From NCBI GenBank assembly GCA_025093555.1, contig JAIWNF010000046.1, forward strand, positions 124,001 through 188,000: a stretch of DNA of 64,000 bases, read 5' to 3'. Made by a program: the position numbers and the translations under genes. This document shows, in pieces, positions 34,721 through 45,895 of the stretch. The stretch is from Circinella umbellata. Lineage: Eukaryota > Mucoromycota > Mucoromycetes > Mucorales > Lichtheimiaceae. Positions within the stretch are counted from its first letter, which is position 1. The number at the start of each line of letters is the position of its first letter. The notes below the pieces were generated by a model that was not told where the DNA came from, did no database searches, and saw only the letters and a program-made list of their open reading frames with translations.

Positions 34721-36951
34721 GCTTGGATACAGATACTTCGGTGCAGACAACACAAAATAATGAGCAACTTGAATCCTCCGCAAAAAAGTCTCAGATCTCA
34801 AAAAAGCCTGTCGCAAAAACATATGGTTCCTTGTTCCTTGCTCTTTTATTATAATATTTATTTCTATTAATCTATCATCTTACCATGTCCAACTTCATTG
34901 ACAATGCTGTCCGTCTCTTACATGAGCGCATTACTTCTGAACCTGCACTAATTGCTGCTGCTCACCCTGCCAAGTTTGAGATTTTAGGTTCCCAATATGA
35001 AAGCTTTATTAACAATGAGAAAACCCATATAGGATGCAAGTTTATTGATAAAACTAGTGGGGTTTACACCAAGGAAAGAAATCCGACTTTTATTTCAAAA
35101 TATGGACCTCATCAGCATTCTGTTTTACCAGCACGTCAACAAACAGATGAAACTAGAGTGGTTAAAATAGGTCGTCCCAAAACCTTATCTTTTGTTCAGG
35201 TATGGCCAATTGCCATTAATTACCATATCAATATAGTAAGCAATAATAGAATTTTGATAATAACAATTATCGTTTAGCACTTTGTATGCCAACGATGGGG
35301 TACACCAACCAATAATCCACCTAGGAATGGAAAAGGTCGTCTCATGTATGGCTGCACATCGAAAATTATTATTCGATCAACAGACAAGGCTCCTGATATG
35401 GTTTCCATCACGTATTACTGGAGGAATGAAGCTCACCAACAAAGCAGTGTTGAGGATTTACAATCTGCACCAGTATCGAGGGAAATCAAAGACCTGATCC
35501 ATGAGATAGTAGAAAAGGATATGACGTGGAAAAACGTTAAGAGTATGATTCGCCTAGATAAAGATCGTTTAGGTCAAATTCTTTCTGGCGACTTTACAAA
35601 CATACCTCATGTTTTACATATCACCTATCAAGAGTTATATTATCCTATGATAAGGGTTATGAAAAAGCGATCCCAATTGTCCCCATAATTTGATGAAAGT
35701 CTTCGTCTTTGGGGCGATCGCACTGCACAGCACAATGGTCATTGGACATCAAAAAACCTGTCTACTTACCAAAAGGGCATGTTTTTTTTTTGTTTATGTC
35801 TGATTGGCAATTGACGGTAAAAAAAATATAAAAACGCAGAAGGGTGATAATACCAACTACTGTATATGTTGACTATGCTATTCATTCTATTTAGGAGCTC
35901 TTTGTCAATGGAAGGACTGTTTATCTTGATTTGACTCATCATACTTGTGTTGAAGAAATAGGATCTTACTATTATCTTTACTCGCTTGTTGTTCGCTGCC
36001 AAGAAAGTGGTAAAGGTGCCCACTTTGCTGGATGTTGACGAATTCAGATTCTCAATATCCAGTGGAATTCTGGCTCAAGTGGATTAAGGAAGAGATGAGA
36101 TTTCAGCCACAAACAATAATGGTTGACAACTCTGATATAGAGATAGCTGGGATCCGCCTAGCATATGGCGAGTCTGTGCAAGTGTTGATTTGTCATTGGC
36201 ATATTAAAAGGGCATGGCGTAAAAACATTGCAAAGAAAGTATGTGTACGCCCAGGCCTTTCAACATCTGCACTTCATGTGAAGATTATTCGAGATGACGC
36301 CCTTAATAGGCTAAATGGTATGTTACGAGCAGGAACAGAAGAAGATTTTGAGCTGGCATATGACGAATTACAGATATTCTGTATAGAGCATGAAGGGGAA
36401 TGGGATATGTCTGCTTTACAAGTATATTTCGATGCAGAGTATTTACCCAAGAAAGAAAAACGGTGCAATGCTTAACATCAGGTAATATAATTTTTTTGAA
36501 GTAGTGTAAATGTAGTACCCAAAAGTTTACATTTAATTATAATTAGTATCAAGGTCATATGAACACGAATAACCATGTTGAAGCATGGCACCGTACCCTT
36601 AAGGAAGCTTACCTTGGAAAACTCAAGAGATGACGTGCAGATGTATTAGTATATATCGTTTGTTGGGATAATGTACTAAATGACATTATGACAGAGCATG
36701 TACAAACAAGGCTTAGAATACGTGCAAGCATCAGCAAGCAAAGTGAAGTAGTACGCCATAATGCTGCAGATGTGATTCCAGGTAAGTTCTTTTTTTTTTG
36801 GTGGTTTAGATTTTAATTTTTTTAGTAATTAAAAGCTGTTCCTTATTCATTATATTATTTTCCCTTTGTTTTCTGGAAATATTCCAGATGTTATTGCAGT
36901 TCATTTTATTGTTTGGGAGGATGAAAGTCATGTTAATATTTAAGTCATTCA
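34721..36951 (+). pseudogene. MULE-type (Mutator-like) transposase, degenerate
   Basis: A Gln/Ser/Lys-rich block near 34725-34830 precedes ATG 34885. Exon 34885-35199 joins in phase at 35278 across a GTATGG..TTTAG intron. The frame then meets a TAA at 35686-35688, continues (SLRLWGDRTAQHNGHW), and resumes after an intron with LDLTHHTC..YLYSLVVRCQESGKGAHF. A frame change leads into MLTNSDSQYPVEFWLKWIKE, IMVDNSDIEIAG and VLICHWHIKRAW; past 36540 comes MNTNNHVEAWHRTLKEAYLG, ended by a TGA at about 36633. The order D(LTH)..TNSxSQYP..D(NSD)..CHWH..NNxVExWH is typical of MULE transposases. Two stops and one frameshift indicate inactivity. Confidence 0.7.
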
Positions 36952-36981
36952 TTGACCCTGAAGGAGTATATACAATGAGTA

Positions 36982-37685
36982 TTCGTTAGACCGGTACTCA
37001 ATATATGTAAGAGTTTGTACCGGTTTAGCGAACTACCGGTTTAACGAATTGAAACGCAGCTGGTACTAATATGTAGAATATACTGAAAAAATAACTAAGC
37101 TGTACGGATAAGATAAAAAAAATGACAGCTGATATAATGTATCTATGCTATTATGAGCTAATATTTTGGTGATAAAAGTGATATTAGTGCACAGTATTCA
37201 TTGAATAGTAACAGTTAACCAGAGACAGAATTAATAATGAATGTACAACAAAGTGTGTTTAACTTATGGACCATGGTTAGCAGTTAAATAAATGACTAAA
37301 AATGAATTGTATCAGCAACATAATTACATACAGTACTCAATGGCAATAAACAAGTACCTGACAAAGTTGAAAAGAAATACATATATATCCAGATAAGAAA
37401 GAGGAAAAAGCATCTGTGTGAAGTTGGTGAAAAAGAGACACTGTTATCAATACGGTGTTGAGAAGGTTTCTTTTGATGGCAAGAATGATTTGTGTATTTT
37501 CAATTTCTATGGAAACAAAGTACGTAGCCAACTGAAAACAAAGCGAAGAACTGAGATGACGTTAAAGGAAGGCCGTGTCAATAATGTTATCAATAAAAAC
37601 TGATATTAAATTATATAAGAGAAAATAATACTATTATAAACCCGGTAAATATTTAAAAAAGCTCACCGGATACCGGTTTAGCGAA
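36982..37685. mobile_element. short terminal-inverted-repeat element
   Basis: The left end TTCGTTAGACCGGTA (36982) and right end TACCGGTTTAGCGAA (ending 37685) are inverted repeats with two mismatches. Extra inward copies of ACCGGTTTA(G/A)CGAA lie at 37019 and 37035, so the left end itself can fold into a hairpin. The ~700 bp interior has no transposase, consistent with a non-autonomous element. Target-site duplication not resolved. Confidence 0.5.
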
Positions 37686-38005
37686 TCACCCACGGTAAAA
37701 AATTTCAGTGGTAAAAATCGAGTAATTTCTTGTATATCTTGGTTTGGTAAAAAGTGAGTAGAAATTGCAAATTCACAAAGAAAAACCAAACTAGGAATTA
37801 TATGAAAAAAACTAAGAATTACCAAACCCAAAATAATTAGGATATACCAGTACCAAACAAAACTAAGATATACCAGAACCAAACAAAACTAGAGATAACT
37901 CAATATAGCCCATCATTCCATAATTACAATTATCCTATCACGGCGCAATATATTCATACTTTTTATTGTACAATAAACAAATACTATAATATAACGTGCT
38001 AAAGA
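37686..38005. other. AT-rich spacer with imperfect short repeats
   Basis: Contains several near-copies of a motif like CCAAACAAAACTA(A/G)GATA between 37840 and 37900. No gene. Confidence 0.4.
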
Positions 38006-38184
38006 TTAGACTTGATCCAAATCTGCAAGTGGTCGACGTACATAAGGTGTTTGGTGACACTCCATACTAAAAAACATCGAATATCAAAATTTATTATTAA
38101 ATTACCAATATATTTATCATCAATAAGAAATGTAGATTTCGAAATAAAAAAAAATACTTACATCATACTCAATTGTTGAGACAT
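38006..38184 (-). CDS. possible 27-residue spliced micro-ORF
   Basis: ATG 38184-38182 opens MSQQLSM, breaks at a perfect GTAAGT donor (38161) and rejoins in phase after TTTTTTAG at 38067, reading through PYVRRPLADLDQV to TAA at 38006. The two exons are 23 and 61 nt. The splice consensus is strong and the product is non-repetitive, but it is so short that chance cannot be excluded. It could also be the remains of a longer gene cut by the retrotransposon just upstream. Confidence 0.3.
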
Positions 38185-38474
38185 AGTCGAGTAACGCGCG
38201 CGGCAATTTACACCTCTTTATATATCTTTTTTAAAGCAATATTTTTTCTCACACTAACCCTTTCTATAATAATAAAGCCGCATTGTCATCACATAAAGCA
38301 GAAAAAGCTACCAAACTCGTGTTTACACAAAACAGACCCAACTCTACCTCGATCCCCTCTTTTTCAGGGTTCCGAGTACATAAACCCCATATCAATAACA
38401 CCAACACCCTGTTACACACATCGAAACTTATTGAAAATACTAAACATTTCATAAGCACTGATTGTAACACCATC

Positions 38475-39764
38475 ATGGACCAGACACCCCAACAGCAACT
38501 GCAACAGCAACCAACTAACATGAACAGCACCTCAACAACCTTAGAGGAAGATGACAACAGTCAAATGGAACAAAATGTCTTCATTAGTTCCTTTGCATCA
38601 CTTCCTTCATCAAGTCAGCCTGATTTGAGTCATATTCCCCAATGGGCTCATTTCCTAGTCGAACGACAAGTAGCTTTAGAAAAAACCATCACAGAACAAT
38701 CAACCGAACTTAAAGTGCAAGAGGGAAAACTACAACTCTTCCAAAAACTCTTCGATGAAAACGAGGCTTTGAAATCCCAATTAGCCAACGCTCTTGAAAA
38801 AATTCAATACCTCAAATCACAGAATCAACCAAAGGTCACACCCGAGGGTGTCACATTCCACGAACCCGAAGATCGAGATCTGCTACTCACTGGCACTTGT
38901 GAATCCTGTCATGCTTTACCTGCAGAAGAGTGGGAAAATCGCAAGCTTGAAATTGAAGCTGCTAAACAAAAACAACAGCAACAAGACGACGAAAAACAAC
39001 AAACAAAGATAAAGAACCTAAATCAGCAAAAGCAACGTCAACAACAACCGCACCATCGTCATCTAAATCAGCAAAAAGCATCGTCATTGTCATATGCTAA
39101 AGTTACTGGTAAAAACATTTTACCAAAGAAAAAAATAGTTCAACAGCCTTCTGAAAAATTAATTAACTGGGCTCATAGAATTCTCACACCAGCAACTGAA
39201 AACACTGCATATACATTTGTGTATATGGGATCTCCCCGTTGCACGTTACACAGTGAAATTCGTAAAGCACTCCGTCTGGTGGGTGTAGCTACAGAAAGAG
39301 TAATCGACATTCAATTTCCTGCACATGGAATCGTTGCACTTCTCATCCATTCCTCATATGAGAAAGAACTATGTGACATACTTGCGCAAGCAAAACTAAC
39401 ACCAAAAGATGATTTTAACCCAATTTCAGCAAGCATTATTGGCGATCCTACTCTTTTGGCAAAACTGTCAGAAACCGAACGGGCATCTGAAGCGAAAAAG
39501 ATATACCAAGAAAGGATGTTAAACATATGCACACATTTAGCAAAAAAACATTTAGGTATTACAATCATACGACATTTCAACTCACTTCCAAAAGACGATA
39601 CTCATCATATTACTAAGGAATACTGGGTTAAATTCCAAGACCAAAACCCAAAATCACAACCATGTCACTCTCGTCATGTACGCACAATAGAAGATGCTCT
39701 TAACCTGTTGTCAAACGACAAGGATAACAACAGCACTGAACCAGAACTCATGGAATTACAATGA
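38475..39764 (+). CDS. LINE ORF1 (gag-like) protein
   Basis: Open frame of 429 residues from ATG 38475; the frame is open further upstream to about 38280 without an ATG. Order: Gln-rich N-terminus, a predicted coiled coil (about residues 60-115; VALEKTITEQSTELKVQEGK..), a CESCHALPAEEW segment, a Gln/Lys-rich basic linker, and a folded C-terminal half (YAKVTGKN onward) of the kind found in ORF1 RNA-binding proteins. It ends at TGA within ATGA, overlapping the ORF2 start by four bases, an arrangement suited to coupled translation. The role is presumed RNA packaging for retrotransposition. Confidence 0.65.
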   Translation: MDQTPQQQLQQQPTNMNSTSTTLEEDDNSQMEQNVFISSFASLPSSSQPDLSHIPQWAHFLVERQVALEKTITEQSTELKVQEGKLQLFQKLFDENEALKSQLANALEKIQYLKSQNQPKVTPEGVTFHEPEDRDLLLTGTCESCHALPAEEWENRKLEIEAAKQKQQQQDDEKQQTKIKNLNQQKQRQQQPHHRHLNQQKASSLSYAKVTGKNILPKKKIVQQPSEKLINWAHRILTPATENTAYTFVYMGSPRCTLHSEIRKALRLVGVATERVIDIQFPAHGIVALLIHSSYEKELCDILAQAKLTPKDDFNPISASIIGDPTLLAKLSETERASEAKKIYQERMLNICTHLAKKHLGITIIRHFNSLPKDDTHHITKEYWVKFQDQNPKSQPCHSRHVRTIEDALNLLSNDKDNNSTEPELMELQ

Positions 39765-42700
39765 TAGACCATCTTAAAATCAGTCTATTAAATGCAACTA
39801 GTGTAGCAAAACCACCAGATGAAATCATTGAATTCTGTAACAATAACAACATCGACATTATACTTATTACAGAAACTTTTCTAGTTCGCGGGCGACTTTA
39901 TACTGACTGGCATCAGTACCACAACTATGCAATTCAACCTAATCCAAAAAAGAGAGGCCAAGGTGGTATATCATTACTTGTACGCCCTTCTCTTAATCTT
40001 CATATACATCATCTTCCGATCATTAACCGTTTTACCCTATCATTCTGAATTGGACTATATACCTTTTATGGGCTTTACTTACCTCCACCTCCCACACTTA
40101 ATGATACAGTAATTGAACTGCTAGACCAACTTACTATCAACGAATATACTATCATTTTAGGTGATCTAAATGCCCGTTCCAAATTACTAACTGGCGACCA
40201 TTCCAATAACAATCGTGGTCTTAAAGCATTAGAACCATGGGTTAATAGTAAGGGCTTACATGTCTGGAATGGATCATTAACAAGATCACAACCTACATTC
40301 CGCACAATAGCAGGCAGCAGCATTATTGATCTATTTATCTCAATGGAATCTACACTTAATAATCCAGTCATGAATATTCATGATATGAATTCACTATCTA
40401 CTCATCACCATTTATGCACCTTTTCCTTTTTTCCACATATACCATGGCAATCACTACCTCAGCCAAATTCAACTTATTAATGCTGGAAGCTCCAGCAGTT
40501 ATCTGATCCTGAAGTTCGCCAGCTATATATACAAAACTTTGCGATAAATCTGACAGTATTTCACAATTTCTTGACCGGTCCTTCAACAGCCCACATAGCA
40601 TCATACATGAACCAACAATTGAACAAGTGAGTCATAATTAAATTTCAGCAATATACACCTCACTTGATAACAGCATCACCCATAATAAAGCACAACCTAA
40701 ATATTGGAATGATGAATTACAACAAAACGCAAATGCTAGGGAACGAGCATATTGTTAGTAGCGGCGAGCACCTCATGACAACTTAGTACAAGGTGCAAAA
40801 CTATAGTCAAATTACATCCAGAAAAATGAAGACTTTGGCAAAGCATTATCCCACATATGGCGTCTCTCATGAAATCAGTTCTGCACTAAACTTAGTCATG
40901 CTCCTCCTAACAAGGCCAACACGATCATTAAACGCATGCATTACAATCATCGCCCTACTCATCAATTCTCTCATCTGGATAGACCAAAGCAGGCAGTTAA
41001 AACAATGGTATCACATTTATCAACAGTTTTTAGAGGTGAATGTCAACAACCCCAATTCACAACGCGATCAGGTAAATTCCCACTTCAACAATATGTTGAT
41101 CATAACACCAATGACGACCTATTTCCCTTTGAAGAAATTGAGCTCTATATCCACAAAATGGCACCACGCAAAGCTCCTAGTAATGACCGTATTACTAGAG
41201 CTATGCTCAAACCAATAGTAGCATACCGACTTTCTATCATTTTGAGCAAGTTTTTAAGCTCTGCTAGTATTAGCCATATATTCCAACAGCCTGGCACACA
41301 GCACAAGTCATCCCTATTTCTAAAAAAGGTGATCCAACAGTTGTAAGTAACTATCATCCAATCAGTCTCACTAGTGTATTTCAAAAAATACTAGAATGCT
41401 GCACACTGCCAAAAATACTTTCATTGATCAATACCCTTGATATTTCTCAAGGAGGCTTTCGTCATCATCAGGGAGAACTTGATTAGGCCTTCTCTCTCAA
41501 GATGCTGATATGCTAATACCAAAAGCAATATAACAAACCAATCATACAAGCATATTTGGACATCCATTTAGCATATGATGCAGTAGACTGTGATATCATA
41601 TGGTCTATCTTACAAAAAAATCTGACAAGTGCTCTATTTCATTTAGTTTGCCATATGTTTTTTGATGATATTAAGATTGCAGTGGTCCTACAAAACTATC
41701 AGTCTCGTTACCTTTTTTCAAAAAAAGGTTGCTACAAGGTTCTATTCTAAGCCCCCTATTATATGCAGTCTTTATTGATACTTTACCTTGATGACTACAG
41801 CTCAATATGTTTATTTGATGTCACAGGCCTTTATATTTGGGATCTACCTTTATCAAGGGGTCAACAGAAGCCTCAGCACAACAACACCGATCAACAATGA
41901 TAGGCACTGGTCAGCTAACAGGTAATCCCCATAAATGCTCTAATACTATTATCTTAGCTTTGTTGTATGCTGATGATGTCACCTTAATCGGCTCACCTCA
42001 ATATATACACAGACTATTGAAAATTACAGAAAAACATTCAAATGAGCTTGGATTTCAACAGCACCTGGACAAATGTGCTATTATTGAACCTCCAACCACC
42101 GCACTAAGTACCTCACCTCTACAACATCCACAAGCAATAGCTACAACTTATCAACTCTATAGTAAATAAATCCCCAAAGTTCAAGAATTCCAATATCTTG
42201 ATATCCTTCTGATCATTAAGGCATTAATTCTGATAAACTGGTCAACCAACGCATTACTAAAGTAACTAGTAATATGGAATTACTACGCCAAATAGGTGTT
42301 CATCAATATAGTGTCAGTTTATGATTAGCTATTTCAGCGTACTGTACATTTATTAGGCCAGTTTTATAATATAGCTTAGCATTTACAGCACTTTCTGCGA
42401 AACACAAGGACAAACTCAACAATGCTAAAAAAACTGCATTAAAATGGCTCATAACTGTAATCATTCCACACCTTTTCCAAAATTGTCCCTCTGGTTTTAG
42501 CAGATCTACCATCTATGCAAATAAGAACCTGTATTTTACAGTTGAAATTCGTCACCTAACTTCAAGCTATTTAAGACCTGCCAATTAGCACTATGGCGTG
42601 CATCATTGAATTGTCCTTCCTCAAAGGAAAAAATTCTGATAAGTAGTGAAAACATCTCATATCGAACAATCCATTTTATCAACTTTACAACAAATTGAAA

Positions 42701-43240
42701 AAAGATAGCAACTCTCTCAGTAAAGCAATCACTCAAAAACGAGATGAAGAATTTTACACACATATGAAAAAACAAAAAACAATATGTTGTCTCTATTAAA
42801 AACGCATGATAGGCCCGATTCTTTACCTGCCAGCTTTTCCACGTAACCCTCACTGATTGATTAAATGGTGAATGCATTGGCTGCCCTCCTATCCGGTCAA
42901 GAACTGCCGCTGTGGGGCTTCTGCTGCCAAAAGAGAACATTATGATTTTTGCCCACTCTTATTCACACTTTTCGACGACCTCAAGAGTGCTTTTGGCGAT
43001 ATTCCAGCACTACCACAAGAACAACAACCTCTAGACTACATACTCAACCACTTACTAAGGTCTGAATTTGGTCTGACTGTAGGTAAATAGCAGACAGTTT
43101 GGCCAGCTCTCATACATGGCTTATGCGGAATTGACTACTCGAGCCATCCAAATGACGATTTTGATATAGACGAACTAGCACCAGAGGATTCTATGGATAT
43201 TCCCATCTCCTCTTCTACCCAATCCCCACATCTAAACTAG
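39761..43240 (+). pseudogene. LINE ORF2: endonuclease and reverse transcriptase, broken
   Basis: Starts MIDHLKISLLNATS and reads DIILITETFLVRGR, the opening of an apurinic/apyrimidinic-type endonuclease domain. After a frameshift near 40045 the frame continues with GDLNAR (40160-40177) and FRTIAGSSIIDLFIS, the endonuclease core. Reverse transcriptase blocks follow in changing frames, including YADD at 41965-41976, the polymerase catalytic box. Near 42900-42960 a CRCG..H..C cysteine-histidine motif marks the C-terminus, ending near 43240. Several stops and frameshifts prevent one product. Confidence 0.7.
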
Positions 43241-43698
43241 AATACCTTTTATATTATTCTCTTTGCAGCTCCATTCCTCCTTCCCTTCTTTTTTCTCAAT
43301 TTTTTCCTCTTACTTTTCAGCCACACCAAACAGCCTTTGCTCTCACCAATTTAACTTTTTTCCATACTAGGGTTTTTTCAGTTACATTCTCTACCCCTAT
43401 TTTATATGTATATATACAATTGCTCTTAATCATACCGTACTGCAAGGAAGCGACTACAGGCCTATAGGCGGAGGTCTATTAGTCTTCCATCTTAATAAAT
43501 TTAAAGACTTTTAAACTAAGGTAGCTTTATCTGCTATAACATCTGTATAAATCACTCTCTTCTTTTATCTTGTTCCTATACTTTTTTTCTTACGCTCATA
43601 TTGATAATGCCCCGACCTCATAGAAGCCATCATATGAAATCAATCAAAGTGAGCGACTTTGATCTTAACCCATACAGCTATGGTGTACAACTAAACTA
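43241..43698. other. LINE 3' flank
   Basis: Pyrimidine-rich then mixed sequence, likely the 3' untranslated part of the retrotransposon, up to the TA that borders the next element. No gene. Confidence 0.35.
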
Positions 43699-43771
43699 GG
43701 GATCCTTATGGTTCGACATGGTTTGGTTTCTTAGGAGAACCGAATCAAACCGACCTTTATTAAGAACCGAA

Positions 43772-43870
43772 CTGAACTGAGAAGAATTGAGAAGAACTGA
43801 GAAGAGCCAAGAAGAACCGAGAAGAACTGAGAAGAACTGAGAAGAACCGAGAAGAACAAGAAGAACTAAC
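43772..43870 (+). repeat. degenerate decamer tandem repeat
   Basis: About eight consecutive units of the type GAGAAGAACT or GAGAAGAACC within the TIR element. Confidence 0.75.
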
Positions 43871-44099
43871 GATAGTAATCTTATGGTCTTTTTTTTTTTT
43901 TGAAAAAAAAAAGAAATCTTAAAACATAAGCACAATGAAATTTTTATATGCAGCCAACAATAATAATAAAAAAAAACAAAAATAATTTCTTAACTAAGTT
44001 CCATTTATCATCAAAAAAAAACGAAATACATACTTTAAGTATTGTATGTAGATCTATTTCGAAGCGAAAATATATAGTATCAGCAACTATTGAATATTT

Positions 44100-44480
44100 T
44101 ATTCAAAGCTGTCATACCGCGTGGAAGTTAAAAAATTTACTGTTGTTACATTCCTAAAGTAATTAGCAAAAGAAATAAGTAAATGACAGCTGTGTTAAAT
44201 GGAAGAAAGAAACGTATTATTGGTAATTCATAAAAATAAATATGCATCAAACAGCCATTGTGTTATTGCTGTTATATCTGTAAAACTGGTTATTTTAAAA
44301 AAAATAATAGTCGTGTTAATGGAAGTTAGAGGATAACAATTGCTGGATTTGTAAAAGTAATTGCCGAATAGAAAATAATGAGCGTGTTAAATGATAGAAA
44401 AAAAAAGTACTGTTGTTACATTTGTGAAAGTAATTATGCAAGAACGAAAAAGAAGGGAAAACTGGTTGTTGCTGGGTATC
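44100..44480 (+). repeat. degenerate direct repeats inside TIR element
   Basis: Four diverged units share GTGTTAAATG(G/A), a CTGTTGTTACATT or similar block, and AAAGTAATTA. The interior of the element appears to have grown by local duplication. Confidence 0.45.
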
Positions 44481-44829
44481 TATTTTGATATTTCCTTTCC
44501 AGTCTGCCAAAAAAAAACTACTAGTTCTTTTTTTTATAATTTTTTTTCTAATACATATTTAAAAAAATGCATCATACTTTTGTTCTTTATTAGTTTATAC
44601 TTGTTTATACAAAAAAGAAGCCCTACGTTCCAAATCATCATACTTTATTTTCACAATTAATGTTTTTTTCCCATCATAACTTAAAAATCTCAAGAACTTA
44701 CTAAATTATAATGTCGGCTCTCGGTTCTTTCCATATAGAACCAAGTCAGTTCTGGTCGGTTCCTTCCATAGAATCGTCTCGACTTTTCTCGGTTTGGTTT
44801 CGGTTCTTTGGTTCTCATGAGGATCCCTA

Positions 44830-45326
44830 AGTATGACACTTCGATAATATTTATTTGTTCACTGGCATAAAAAAAGAAATATTCAAAGCTAATTGGCGAA
44901 GCATATTAGGGAACAATAGAACATAATTTAGATAATTTATAAATAGATGAATACAACATAATAGAATAAAAAGAAATCCCTTAATCATATTTTACTGTTT
45001 GAAAAAAAAACTCATAAGATAAAAGTAATAATACGTTATAAACTACTTTAGCTTTCAGGTTAATTATTCTAATTTGTAATTAGTTATATAGATTGGTTTT
45101 GATCAATGGTGTTCTTGATATATTTACCCAAGTTCAGTATGTCATCGTTTGAACATACATATACATTCATCTCCCAGAAATACTCCATCTTCTAAAATTT
45201 TGGGTTTATATCATTTCATATTATCTCCATTTATCATTGTTTAATTGATATATCTTTACTTATGTCAAAATAATTACTGTATACGGTATAACATTATAAG
45301 CAAAGTTTATATTTCGTTCATATCAT
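44830..45326. other. AT-rich spacer
   Basis: No gene or clear repeat seen between the TIR element and the next retrotransposon fragment. Confidence 0.4.
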
Positions 45327-45895
45327 ATGCCTGATGATGCTTTATTCCCTACCTTATTACCTCATATTCGCCAAACAAAAGGTCTTCGCTTCTGGACTTT
45401 AGTCATGAGAAAAAATAAAATTTGGCAATCACTGGATACAGCAACACAATTAGACCATACCACAGTAACAAAAAGGGATTTAAAAACAGCCATCGAACAA
45501 CGCCTTAGAAGCACACACATACAACGCTGCCAATGCAAGAACAGTAAATTATTAAATCAATGCTGTCAGCAATTTGGGAATTGATCCAATTTTATGGCCG
45601 CCCATGACATATACAGAACGTAATTTATGTATTTACTATCTCCTAGGTTGGATCACTAATCACCAACAACAACCATCTCCTAATTGTCACCAAACAACCC
45701 GACTATCTAAACAACACTTACTTTCCTGCCATCGGGTCCATACATTTTTATCAGTCTCCAAAAACATCAGCGACCCTATTTCTTTTATTCTCAACCCACT
45801 CCCCAACATCACACTAAAAACGTGTCTATTAGAAAATCATCTGGTTGAAACTCTGCTATATTCTACACCAACTGTACCGCACTTGCTATCCTGAC
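45327..45895 (+). pseudogene. fragment of a second LINE-type ORF2 C-terminus
   Basis: Two plus-strand frames overlap: MPDDALFPTLLPHIRQTKG..HIQRCQCKNSKLLNQC, then GIDPILWPPMTYTERNLC..SKQHLLSCHRVHTFL. The closing H-L-L-S-C-H arrangement resembles the cysteine-histidine tail after the reverse transcriptase of LINEs. A single frameshift near 45580 separates the halves. No upstream reverse transcriptase is attached, so it is either truncated or carried by rearrangement. Confidence 0.45.

Larger units (their letters stand above)
38230..43560 (+). mobile_element. non-LTR (LINE-type) retrotransposon, degenerate
   Basis: ORF1 (38475-39764) overlaps ORF2 (from 39761) and is followed by endonuclease, reverse transcriptase and C-terminal cysteine motifs over about 3.5 kb, all on the plus strand. 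ORF1 is open; ORF2 is broken repeatedly. No long terminal repeats were found. The exact 3' end and poly-A or short-repeat tail were not identified. Confidence 0.75.
43699..44827. mobile_element. non-autonomous TIR element with TA target duplication
   Basis: GGGATCCTTATG at the left and CATGAGGATCCC at the right are inverted repeats, each bordered by TA (43697-43698 and 44828-44829), the target duplication typical of Tc1/mariner-type insertion. The interior is 1129 bp without a transposase. Near the left end is a run of ~10-bp GAGAAGAACTGA/CCGA units. Related inverted GGTTCGGTT-type motifs follow at the right end. Confidence 0.65.
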
